This document shows positions 1 to 6,245 of a stretch of 19,774 nt of DNA, one piece after another (the first letter of the stretch is position 1; each line of letters begins with the position of its first letter). Below the pieces are notes generated by a model. That model saw nothing but the letters and a program-made list of their open reading frames with translations. It made no database searches and was not told the origin of the DNA. The position numbers and the translations under genes are program-made. This DNA comes from Geobacter sp. UBA5608. GTDB lineage: Bacteria > Desulfobacterota > Desulfuromonadia > Geobacterales > Pseudopelobacteraceae. The stretch covers positions 1 through 19,774 of the forward strand of contig DIKW01000009.1 in NCBI GenBank assembly GCA_002424705.1, given 5' to 3'.

Positions 1-1282
1 TGTAGAACTCCTCCACCGAGTTGAATATCTCGGCGTTGCTCAGCTTGGGGTAGTTGATTACGCACTTCTGATGGCCGGTGCTGTCGATAAAGTCGTCCGA
101 GGCGATCCAGCCCTGCTCCTTGGCCAGACGGTAAAACTCGGTGCCGGGGTAGGGCGAAGCCAGCGAGGCCTGGATCGAGTTCAGGTCCAGCTGTTTGGCG
201 AACTCGATGGTTTCAAGGATCGTTGCGCGGGTCTCGCCCGGCAGGCCCATGATGAAGGCGCCGTGGATCGACAACCCCAGTTTTTTGCAGTCCTTGGTGA
301 ACTGGATCGCCTGCTCCTTGGTGACCCCCTTCTTAATGTTCTTCAGGATCTGCTCGTTGCCGGTTTCATAGCCCACCACCACATGTCGCAGACCGGCCTC
401 GCGCATGATCTTCAGGGTCTCAAAGTCGCAGTTGGCCCGGGCATTGATGGTCCAGGAGATGCCCAGCGGCTTGAGCAGGTTGGCAATCTCGCGGGCGTGC
501 TGGCGGTTGGCGGTAAAGGTGTCGTCGTCAAAGGATAACTCCCGCATCTCCGGGATGTTGTCCACGATCCACTGGACCTCGTCAAACACGTTCTGCGGTG
601 AGCGGGTACGCATCCGCTGGCCGGAAAAGGTCTGGGGCCAGAGGCAGTAGATGCACTTGGACGGGCAGCCACGGCTGGAGTAGATCGAGACGTAGGGGCT
701 TTTGAAGTGGGGGATGACGTAGTCCTTGATCGGTAGATCACGTCTGTAGACCGGCGCCACGAAAGGCAGCGCGTCAAGGTCCTCAATCAGTGGGCGATCA
801 GGGGTGTGGACCGTTGTGCCGTCCTTGATGAAGCTGATGCCGTCCACGTTTGCCCAGTCACGTCCCTCGCACAGCTCCTTGGTGGAGTAGTCGAATTCGC
901 CGCGGCAGACGATGTCGATGGCCCCTTGGCCTGCCTTGAGCGATTCCTCGGGCAGGATGGTGACGTGGGGTCCGGTCAGCACGGTGATGATCTCCGGCTT
1001 GATCTCCTTGATGCGGCGTGCGGTCTCGATATCGATCGCCAGGGTGGGGGTGGAGGTGTACATCACCACCATATCGAAATCTCTGGCGATGGCCAGGCAG
1101 TCGTCCAGGCTGTATTTTTGAACCGGGGCGTCAACCACCCGGCTGCCGGCAATCATGCCGGCCGGAAAACAGAGCCAGGTGGGATACCAGAATGAGGTTA
1201 CCTCGCGGGATGCCTGATAGCGGGCGCCAGCACCGCCGTCAAAATCCTCAAAGGTGGGGGGGTTCAAAAAAAGCGGCTTCAT
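1..1282 (-). CDS. hpnJ: Hopanoid biosynthesis radical SAM protein HpnJ, 3' end cut by the window
   Basis: The gene is open from ATG at 1282 to the window edge (about 427 residues), so the C-terminus is missing. The N-terminal part (opening MKPLFLNPPTFEDFDGGAGA) has the B12-binding-like layout of class B radical SAM enzymes. It is followed by a CxxxCxxC cluster motif (CPSKCIYC) that binds the [4Fe-4S] cluster and SAM. The opening and the run RYQASREVTSFWYPTW are what I recall as typical of HpnJ rather than of generic B12-radical SAM proteins. In the family, HpnJ contracts the glucosamine-type ring on bacteriohopanetetrol to give the cyclitol ether, acting with HpnI and HpnK at the membrane. 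AAGGAG sits 7 bases before the ATG. The next gene upstream on the same strand is followed by a terminator, so hpnJ probably has its own promoter. Partner hpn genes, if present, lie beyond the left edge. Confidence 0.85.
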   Translation of the reverse strand, partial: MKPLFLNPPTFEDFDGGAGARYQASREVTSFWYPTWLCFPAGMIAGSRVVDAPVQKYSLDDCLAIARDFDMVVMYTSTPTLAIDIETARRIKEIKPEIITVLTGPHVTILPEESLKAGQGAIDIVCRGEFDYSTKELCEGRDWANVDGISFIKDGTTVHTPDRPLIEDLDALPFVAPVYRRDLPIKDYVIPHFKSPYVSIYSSRGCPSKCIYCLWPQTFSGQRMRTRSPQNVFDEVQWIVDNIPEMRELSFDDDTFTANRQHAREIANLLKPLGISWTINARANCDFETLKIMREAGLRHVVVGYETGNEQILKNIKKGVTKEQAIQFTKDCKKLGLSIHGAFIMGLPGETRATILETIEFAKQLDLNSIQASLASPYPGTEFYRLAKEQGWIASDDFIDSTGHQKCVINYPKLSNAEIFNSVEEFY

Positions 1283-1349
1283 TGCAACTCCTTGATAGTT
1301 CCTAGGAAATGCACACAATAGGGGCCCGTAACCGTAAAGTCAAGCAGAC

Positions 1350-1376
1350 AAAAAGGGCAGCCGAGGGGCTGCCCTT
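1350..1376 (-). terminator. Intrinsic terminator of the ComEA-like gene
   Basis: A perfect 10-bp inverted repeat (AAGGGCAGCC / GGCTGCCCTT) with a 4-base loop is followed on the minus strand by a run of T. It lies between the ComEA-like stop codon and the hpnJ start, so it should end the upstream transcript and insulate hpnJ. Confidence 0.85.
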
Positions 1377-1413
1377 ACAGGTTAGATGAAGCTTGATAAG
1401 GCGAATGTAGCGG

Positions 1414-1854
1414 TTATTTCTTTTTGGGTGCGGGTTGCTTGGCGATGATATGGTCCTTCACCTGGTCGTAAGCCGGACCGGTCAGGATGTTGCGCGACTT
1501 CAGCTGGTCTTTCTTGGCGTAGGGGCGGCCGGCGACGATCTTGGCGGCGTAGGCTTCGCCAATGCCGGGGATCGACTTCAGCTCGGCTTCGCTGGCGCTG
1601 TTGATGTCGACCTGGGTCAGAGCCGCAGCCTTGGCCTTGGCAGACGCCTTAGCGTCCGCTGCCGTGGTCGTGGCCGCGTCCTTGGCTGCCGTTGCCTTGG
1701 CGGCTTCAGTCCTGGCCGCAGACTTCGTGTCGGTTATTTTGGAGGTTACGGCATCCTTGGGGTTGGGCAGCATCGGTTCGATGGCAAAAGCGCTGCCAGC
1801 GGTCAGGGCCAGGGTGAGCATCAGACAGAGCGTCTTGTTCCAGAGTGGTTGCAT
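1414..1854 (-). CDS. Secreted ComEA-like helix-hairpin-helix protein
   Basis: This is a 146-residue protein. Residues 1-24 form a signal peptide (K7, hydrophobic LCLMLTLALTAG, cleavage after SAFA). Residues about 35-80 are a low-complexity Ala/Lys/Thr/Asp linker. Residues about 83-138 are a helix-hairpin-helix unit opening VDINSASEAEL and containing SIPGIG, as in ComEA. The tail is basic (PAPKKK). ComEA-type domains bind double-stranded DNA without sequence preference, so a periplasmic or surface DNA-binding role is likely, but stand-alone copies in non-competent species have no proven function. ATG at 1854 was chosen because AAGGAGG lies 8 bases upstream and the signal peptide starts there; the frame is open for 35 more codons but that stretch looks non-coding. 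A promoter and a terminator flank it, so it is monocistronic. Confidence 0.85.
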   Translation of the reverse strand: MQPLWNKTLCLMLTLALTAGSAFAIEPMLPNPKDAVTSKITDTKSAARTEAAKATAAKDAATTTAADAKASAKAKAAALTQVDINSASEAELKSIPGIGEAYAAKIVAGRPYAKKDQLKSRNILTGPAYDQVKDHIIAKQPAPKKK

Positions 1855-1902
1855 GGTGTGAGCCTCCTTGTATGCCTGCGAGTAGGTGCAACACTGTAAG
1901 CG

Positions 1903-1932
1903 GTTGTAACAGTGAGGGTGAAACGGTGTCAA
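1903..1932 (-). promoter_or_regulatory. Putative sigma-70 promoter of the ComEA-like gene
   Basis: On the minus strand a perfect -35 TTGACA (1927-1932) is followed after 18 bases by TACAAC (1903-1908), a 4/6 match to the -10 box. It ends about 50 bases before the start codon at 1854. Confidence 0.5.
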
Positions 1933-1963
1933 GGGGCTGCTCGTCGGCTGGAAGACCAAGACC

Positions 1964-1993
1964 TTGCCAGCAGAGCGGGGGATGTGCTATAGC
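1964..1993 (+). promoter_or_regulatory. Putative sigma-70 promoter of the small hypothetical gene
   Basis: TTGCCA (1964-1969) and TATAGC (1988-1993) are separated by 18 bases, giving 5/6 and 4/6 consensus matches, with the ATG at 2036 about 43 bases downstream. It diverges from the promoter of the ComEA-like gene. Confidence 0.4.
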
Positions 1994-2035
1994 AACAGGG
2001 CTTTTGGATAAAAAAACGGAGAGGAATCACGATCA

Positions 2036-2425
2036 ATGAGTCATCAACGCAAACCGGAGATCACCTTCAACTACATCTTCAACTACAGCTACAACCCGAC
2101 CTATACCAACGGCGTGCAGGGCGGTTTCACCCCTCGCGGTGAGCTGGTCATGCATTTTTATCAGGAGCGTCCAGCCCTGCCCAAGGAAGTGACCCACGAG
2201 ATCACCCCCGAAGGCGGCATCGGCGCCATGACCGAGGCCGATCCCAAGAACCTGAACGGCACCATGGTCCGTTTTGTCGAGACCGGCGTTACCATGAACT
2301 TCCAGACCGCCGCCATGATCCACGCTTGGTTGGGCGAGCAGTTGGGCCAGATGCAGGCCGTACTCAAGGCCCAGGCCGAGTTTATGCAAGGCGGTGCTCC
2401 TGAAGCTGCCGGCGAAGGCCAGTAG
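2036..2425 (+). CDS. Conserved hypothetical protein, possibly DUF3467-like
   Basis: This is a 129-residue cytoplasmic protein with no signal peptide or membrane segment, and the only convincing plus-strand gene in the window. The N-terminus is rich in aromatic residues and Asn (ITFNYIFNYSYNPTYTNG). Next comes a beta-rich core (GELVMHFYQERPALPKEV, then VRFVETGVTMNFQTAAMIHAWL) and a helical, Gln/Ala/Gly-rich tail. The order of strand pairs followed by one helix recalls the small DUF3467 proteins, but the match is weak and I would not assign a function. The ribosome binding site is GAGAGGA about 10 bases before the ATG. A promoter-like pair precedes it and a strong terminator follows, so it is a single-gene unit facing the cob operon tail to tail. 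Confidence 0.75.
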   Translation: MSHQRKPEITFNYIFNYSYNPTYTNGVQGGFTPRGELVMHFYQERPALPKEVTHEITPEGGIGAMTEADPKNLNGTMVRFVETGVTMNFQTAAMIHAWLGEQLGQMQAVLKAQAEFMQGGAPEAAGEGQ

Positions 2426-2449
2426 CTCGGTCGAGAGCCAAGACGTAGC

Positions 2450-2485
2450 AACGGCCTGCGGAGCACTCCGCAGGCCGTTTTCTTT
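2450..2485 (+). terminator. Intrinsic terminator after the small hypothetical gene
   Basis: A long GC-rich inverted repeat (AACGGCCTGCGGAG / CTCCGCAGGCCGTT) is followed by TTTTCTTTT on the plus strand. It lies in the convergent gap before the cobC stop codon. The minus-strand copy of the hairpin lacks a T-run but could still slow cob transcription. Confidence 0.85.
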
Positions 2486-2505
2486 TGTAGTGTACCGTTA
2501 CGGCG

Positions 2506-3108
2506 TTACCCGTTGAGCAGCTTCACCGTGGACCGTCCGTCCGGATAGTAATCGATGATATTTAGGCAGCCGTAGTTCTGTTCGATGTTGAACATATTGA
2601 CCAAGGGGGCGCCGATGGCGTTCAGCAGGATGATCCGGTTCAGGCCACCGTGGCCCACCAGCAGTATCTCCTGTCCCTGGTGCCGTTCCAGCACCTCGCT
2701 CACCACCGGCATGGCCCGGTTGTGCAGATCCAGCAGGTTTTCCCCCTCGGGCACCCGATAATTGACCAGGTCGTTCAGACGGGCCTGCCACTCTGTGGGC
2801 CAGCGGCTCTGAATCTCCTGCCAGGTCAGGCTCTCCCATATGCCGATGTTCAGTTCGCGCAGCTCGCTGCGATGCACCGGCTGAATGCCGAACTGCCGGC
2901 AGATGATGTCGGCCCCGATCCGGCAACGGGTCAGGTCGCTGGAGTAACAGGCCGAGATCCGTTTGTCGGCCAGACGGTCTTTGAGCAGGTGGTACTGTTC
3001 GACCCCCAGGTCAGTCAGGGCCACATCGTGGTGGCCGTTGTAGCGGCGTTGTTCATGGCCAACCACTTGACCATGGCGGATCAGGTAGATACGGGTGAAT
3101 GCGGTCAT
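2506..3108 (-). CDS. cobC: CobC-like alpha-ribazole phosphatase (histidine phosphatase family)
   Basis: This is a 200-residue histidine phosphatase. The RHG motif (R11-H12-G13) holds the phospho-accepting His. R61, E85 (in RELNIGIWE) and H153 (in LVGHGG) complete the pocket. Family members of this branch remove the 5'-phosphate from alpha-ribazole phosphate or adenosylcobalamin phosphate in nucleotide-loop assembly. Sequence alone cannot separate CobC from phosphoglycerate-mutase-like relatives; the assignment rests on its place as last gene of a cobU-cobT-cobS operon, with its ATG 7 bases past the cobS stop. The ribosome binding site is weak (GAG), so translation is probably coupled to cobS. 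Confidence 0.8.
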   Translation of the reverse strand: MTAFTRIYLIRHGQVVGHEQRRYNGHHDVALTDLGVEQYHLLKDRLADKRISACYSSDLTRCRIGADIICRQFGIQPVHRSELRELNIGIWESLTWQEIQSRWPTEWQARLNDLVNYRVPEGENLLDLHNRAMPVVSEVLERHQGQEILLVGHGGLNRIILLNAIGAPLVNMFNIEQNYGCLNIIDYYPDGRSTVKLLNG

Positions 3109-3115
3109 AATAGGC

Positions 3116-3868
3116 TCAAATCCAGGTTAGAATGGCCGTTGTGGCGACAACGGCAAGCAGTGCAAGCAGCTCGGAGGTCTCCGAGGTGCAACCAACGATG
3201 TCGCCGCTGATGCCACCCAAGCGACGGGTGAAATACCAGCGGGTCAGCAGCGCCCATAGCGTTACGGACAGCCAGGCCACCAGGCCGGCAAGCTGCAGAC
3301 TGAACCAGGCCAGCGGCAGGATGGTGGCCGTGGCCAGCACGAGCTGGTTGGGGCCCAAGCCAGCTAAAAAGGCGCTGCCCAGGCCATCGGGACGGGCCGC
3401 CCGGCTGTCGGCCAGCACCACCAGCTGGGCGAAGCGTGCCAGGGCCGGTACAAGCAGCAGGGCCGGTCGTTTGAGGTCGATCGGCACCGCCAGCAAGGCT
3501 GCGTACTTGATGAGCAATCCTGCAACCAGCCCTACGACGCCGATGGCCCCTACGTGCGAGTCTTTCATCACCTCCAGAAAACGGTGCTTGTCGCCGCGGG
3601 CCGCCAGGCCGTCGCAGACATCGGCCAGCCCGTCAAGGTGCAGCCCCCCGGTGATAATCGCCAGGAGCACCACCAACAGGGCGTCGGTCAGGTGGCGCGG
3701 AAAGAGCGGTGCTAGCACCAGATCCGCCAGCCAGAGCAGGCCGCCGATCATCAGGCCTGCCAACGGAAACCAGGCCGTTGAACGTCCCAGATCTCCTGCC
3801 TCACATCGTTTGGGCGATGGCAGCGGCAGGATGGTCAGGAACTGCAGTGCGATCAGCAGGTGGCGCAT
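3116..3868 (-). CDS. cobS: Adenosylcobinamide-GDP ribazoletransferase (cobalamin-5'-phosphate synthase)
   Basis: This is a 250-residue polytopic inner-membrane protein that joins adenosylcobinamide-GDP to alpha-ribazole (phosphate), giving cobalamin (phosphate) and GMP. The N-terminus MRHLLIALQFLTILPLP is typical of CobS, and the acidic loop GGLHLDGLADVCDGLAAR carries the metal-binding Asp residues expected in the family. Several hydrophobic segments follow. The length matches the usual 245-260. ATG at 3868 was chosen; the frame continues upstream to a TTG at 3907, but that stretch overlaps cobT and looks unlike CobS. GAAGAGG lies very close to the ATG, and cobT stops only 10 bases upstream, so reinitiation by ribosomes finishing cobT is likely. 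Confidence 0.93.
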   Translation of the reverse strand: MRHLLIALQFLTILPLPSPKRCEAGDLGRSTAWFPLAGLMIGGLLWLADLVLAPLFPRHLTDALLVVLLAIITGGLHLDGLADVCDGLAARGDKHRFLEVMKDSHVGAIGVVGLVAGLLIKYAALLAVPIDLKRPALLLVPALARFAQLVVLADSRAARPDGLGSAFLAGLGPNQLVLATATILPLAWFSLQLAGLVAWLSVTLWALLTRWYFTRRLGGISGDIVGCTSETSELLALLAVVATTAILTWI

Positions 3869-3878
3869 GCCTCTTCGT

Positions 3879-4931
3879 TCAGTGGCCGGCCACGCCGGCC
3901 TGCTCAAAGGTTGCCATCTCGGTCAGAATCTTGACTCCGGCCTCGAGCAGTGGCATGGCCAGCGCCCCGCCGGTCCCTTCACCTAGGCGCAGGTCCAGAT
4001 CCAGAATCGGCCGGGCACCGAGCCGTTCCAGCATGAAACGGTGCCCTACCTCCACTGACTCGTGGGCGGCAAACAGGTAGTCCCGCAGGTTGGGGTGCAG
4101 TTCAGAGGCGATCAGGGCACCGGCCGTTGAGATAAAACCGTCCACGACAACGGGAATCTTGTTGGCGGCACAGCCCAGTACCAGGCCTGCAATGGCGGCG
4201 ATCTCCAGGCCACCCACCTTTTGTAGCACGTCCAGCGGGTCGCTCGGGTCGGGCTTGTTGATCGCCAGACCCTTGGCGATGGCTGCCACTTTGGTTGCCA
4301 ACGCCTGGTCACCTATGCCGGTGCCGCGGTGGGTGACCTGCTCCACCGCAAGCCCGCTCAAGGCAGCAATGATGGCCGAGGAGGGGCTGGTGTTGCCGAT
4401 CCCCATCTCGCCGGTCCCCACCAGGCCGACCCCTTCCGCCCGGCATTGGTCGGCCAGTTCGATTCCCACTTGAAGCGCAGCCAGCATCTGGTCGCGGGTC
4501 ATGGCCGGGCCGTTGGCAAAGTTGGCGCTGCCGCGGGTCACCTTTTTGTGAATCAGTCCGGGGCAGTCTCCAAAATCATGGTCCACCCCCACATCCACCA
4601 CCCGCACCTCGGCCCCGGCATGGCGGGCCAAGACGTTGACTCCGGCGCCACCTTGCAGGAAATTGAACACCATCTGGGTGGTCACCTCGCGAGGGTAGAG
4701 CGAGACCCCTTCCTCGGTGATGCCGTGGTCAGCGGCAAAGGTGAAGATCACCTTCTTGGAAAGGTCAGATTGCTCCTGTCCGCTGATGGCCACCAGACGG
4801 CAGGCGAACTCTTCCAGGCGGCCCAGCGAGCCTAACGGTTTGGTTTTGCGGTCCAGCCGCGCCTGGGTAGCGGCCAGCAGGTCGGCATCGAGCGGGGTAA
4901 TCCGGTTCAAAACGGTTTCGAGACGCTGCAT
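3879..4931 (-). CDS. cobT: Nicotinate-nucleotide--dimethylbenzimidazole phosphoribosyltransferase
   Basis: This is a 350-residue cytosolic enzyme that transfers phosphoribose from nicotinate mononucleotide to the lower-ligand base, making alpha-ribazole phosphate. Family landmarks are in order: KPLGSLGRLE (residues 31-40), FTFAADHG (63-70), GTGEMGIGN (172-180) and RLGEGTGGALA (315-325). E318 fits the catalytic base (Glu317 in the Salmonella enzyme) and E175 is also conserved. The length equals that of well-studied CobT. AAGGAAG sits 7 bases before the ATG, 17 bases after the cobU stop. Which lower base is used cannot be told from the sequence. Confidence 0.96.
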   Translation of the reverse strand: MQRLETVLNRITPLDADLLAATQARLDRKTKPLGSLGRLEEFACRLVAISGQEQSDLSKKVIFTFAADHGITEEGVSLYPREVTTQMVFNFLQGGAGVNVLARHAGAEVRVVDVGVDHDFGDCPGLIHKKVTRGSANFANGPAMTRDQMLAALQVGIELADQCRAEGVGLVGTGEMGIGNTSPSSAIIAALSGLAVEQVTHRGTGIGDQALATKVAAIAKGLAINKPDPSDPLDVLQKVGGLEIAAIAGLVLGCAANKIPVVVDGFISTAGALIASELHPNLRDYLFAAHESVEVGHRFMLERLGARPILDLDLRLGEGTGGALAMPLLEAGVKILTEMATFEQAGVAGH

Positions 4932-4948
4932 GGAGTTGCTTCCTTGGG

Positions 4949-5482
4949 TTATTTGAGCTTGAGCGGCAGGCCGCAGATCAGGGTGAAGACCTCATCGCAG
5001 CTGGCGGCAAGGATCTGGTTGGCCTGGCCGGCCAGGTCGCGGAACAGCCGCCCCAACGGGTGTTCCGGCACGATCCCCATGCCGACTTCATTGGTCACCA
5101 TGATCACCGGCGACTGCATCCCCCGCAGGGTGGTGGTCAGCCGGCGAACATCGCCAATAATCGACTCTTCCAGCTCCGGGTCAGTCCCTTCACGCATCAA
5201 CAGCAGATTGGTCAGCCAGAGGGTGACGCAGTCCACCAGGATGGCGCCGTAGGTGCCGTCCAGCCGGGCCAGGGTCTGGGGTAGCGTTAGCGGCTCCTCC
5301 ACGGTCTGCCATTCGGCACCGCGTCGGGCGCGGTGGCGGGCGATCCGCTCGTCCATCTCGTCGTCCAGGGCCTGGGCGGTGGCCAGGTAGCAGAGCGGCG
5401 GGTGATATCGCAGAGCCAGCTGCTCGGCAAAGCGGCTCTTGCCGCTGCGGACGCCGCCGGTGATCAGGGTGATGGGTGCCAT
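4949..5482 (-). CDS. cobU: Adenosylcobinamide kinase / guanylyltransferase
   Basis: This is a 177-residue bifunctional enzyme that phosphorylates adenosylcobinamide and then transfers GMP to it, preparing the nucleotide loop. The P-loop is GGVRSGKS (residues 9-16). H50 in DERIARHRARRG aligns with the His that carries GMP in Salmonella CobU (His46). LVDCVTLWLTNLL and VTNEVGMGIVPEHPLGRLFRD are further family signatures. It is the first gene of the cob operon, and its ATG (AAAGG 5 bases upstream) lies 10 bases past the riboswitch terminator, so it is the direct target of cobalamin control. Confidence 0.96.
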   Translation of the reverse strand: MAPITLITGGVRSGKSRFAEQLALRYHPPLCYLATAQALDDEMDERIARHRARRGAEWQTVEEPLTLPQTLARLDGTYGAILVDCVTLWLTNLLLMREGTDPELEESIIGDVRRLTTTLRGMQSPVIMVTNEVGMGIVPEHPLGRLFRDLAGQANQILAASCDEVFTLICGLPLKLK

Positions 5483-5492
5483 GGCAGCCTTT

Positions 5493-5531
5493 CGAAAATA
5501 AAACGACCTGTCCGGAGAGGGGACAGGTCGT
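5493..5531 (-). terminator. Intrinsic terminator of the cobalamin riboswitch
   Basis: An 11-bp perfect stem (ACGACCTGTCC / GGACAGGTCGT) with a 7-base loop is followed on the minus strand by TTTATTTT. It sits just before cobU and is the expression platform of the riboswitch. Bases 5514-5522 (its loop and inner stem) are complementary to 5558-5566, which could form a competing helix. Confidence 0.9.
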
Positions 5532-5532
5532 T

Positions 5533-5682
5533 GGATCGTGTACTACCGGCTTTGGTGCCCCTCTCCCCGGAGGCCCGTCAAGCTGGTGGCTGGCAGGTAG
5601 CCTGGCTTCGTAGGCGATAACGCCTCACGTCACAGTTGCGGGACAGCGGAGGATTTACACCTCCTTCTCCTGATCAGACACG
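5533..5682 (-). promoter_or_regulatory. Cobalamin (adenosylcobalamin) riboswitch upstream of cobUTSC
   Basis: The minus strand carries the conserved cobalamin aptamer core: a P4-type hairpin (GGAGGTGTAAATCCTCC), then TGTCCCGCAACTGT, then the B12 box AGCCAGGCTACCTGCC (5592-5607), close to the consensus AGYCMGGAGACCTGCC. A terminator follows before cobU. Binding of adenosylcobalamin would favour termination and shut the cob genes off. Outer borders are approximate; the 5' end is set by the predicted transcription start. Confidence 0.93.
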
Positions 5683-5688
5683 CCTTGT

Positions 5689-5718
5689 TTTGTAGCAGGC
5701 AGTCGCCCTAAAAGTCAA
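5689..5718 (-). promoter_or_regulatory. Putative sigma-70 promoter of the cob operon
   Basis: TTGACT (5713-5718, 5/6) and TACAAA (5689-5694, 4/6) are separated by 18 bases on the minus strand, placing the start at about 5682, immediately before the cobalamin aptamer. No terminator is visible between the preceding metal-efflux operon and this promoter, so the riboswitch terminator may also block read-through. Confidence 0.5.
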
Positions 5719-5733
5719 ACTGATAACAAAGCG

Positions 5734-6201
5734 CTACTTGAGCTGATACCAGAACTGGACGCTGCGGACCTTGCCATCGGGTGTCTTGAACTTGCTCAGG
5801 ACGCCGTATTTGCCCTTGGCGGTCATGGCCACGTCAGCCCCGAAATGGCCGTGCATGGCCAGCATGTCTTTGACCTGCTCGGATTTGTCCGGCGCAATCA
5901 CCTTTAATCTGGCCTCGCCACTGGTGATCTCTTTGCCGCTCTTGGCATTGACCAGTTTCAACGAGATGTGGTGGGTATCCTTGACGTTTGCGGGCATCTG
6001 CATCCCCATTGCCGCCAGGGCGTCTTTCATGGTCTGCACGGTGAAGGTGGCCTTGACGCCGTCGGTCACCTCTTCATGGGCGGCCGCGCCGCTGTGGGTC
6101 ATGCCGCTGGTGTGTCCGCTATGCCCGCTGTGTTGAGCGGCAAAGATGTTTGGAACGGCCAGGGCCAGGACTGCTGCTGTTGTCAGTACGATTTTTTTCA
6201 T
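5734..6201 (-). CDS. Small periplasmic His-rich protein, YtkA-like, last gene of the metal-efflux operon
   Basis: This is a 155-residue exported protein. A signal peptide (KK, then IVLTTAAVLALAVPNIFAA) leads into a His/Met-rich stretch (QHSGHSGHTSGMTHSG) that could bind soft metal ions. A beta-rich domain follows (SLKLVNAKSGKEITSGEARLKV ... HGHFGADVAMTAKGKYGV ... VRSVQFWYQLK) resembling YtkA/FixH-type Ig-like domains. It sits 44 bases after cusA on the same strand. No CusF is seen in the window, so this may be the periplasmic metal carrier or sensor of the system; that role is inference. ATG at 6201 was chosen because AAGGAGA lies 8 bases upstream and the signal peptide begins there; the frame extends to a TTG at 6231 without support. 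Confidence 0.85.
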   Translation of the reverse strand: MKKIVLTTAAVLALAVPNIFAAQHSGHSGHTSGMTHSGAAAHEEVTDGVKATFTVQTMKDALAAMGMQMPANVKDTHHISLKLVNAKSGKEITSGEARLKVIAPDKSEQVKDMLAMHGHFGADVAMTAKGKYGVLSKFKTPDGKVRSVQFWYQLK

Positions 6202-6245
6202 GGTGGTTATTCTCCTTGTTGATCTGCGCAACTGTGTGCGCCTGG

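Noticed and set aside
3869..3907. A TTG-initiated N-terminal extension of CobS
   Set aside because: It overlaps the cobT end by 29 bases and adds SRPAWPATERRG, which does not belong to the CobS N-terminus.
5592..5607. The repeat-like block GGCAGGTAGCCTGGCT considered as a protein operator
   Set aside because: Its minus-strand complement is the B12 box of the cobalamin riboswitch and is explained by the RNA aptamer.
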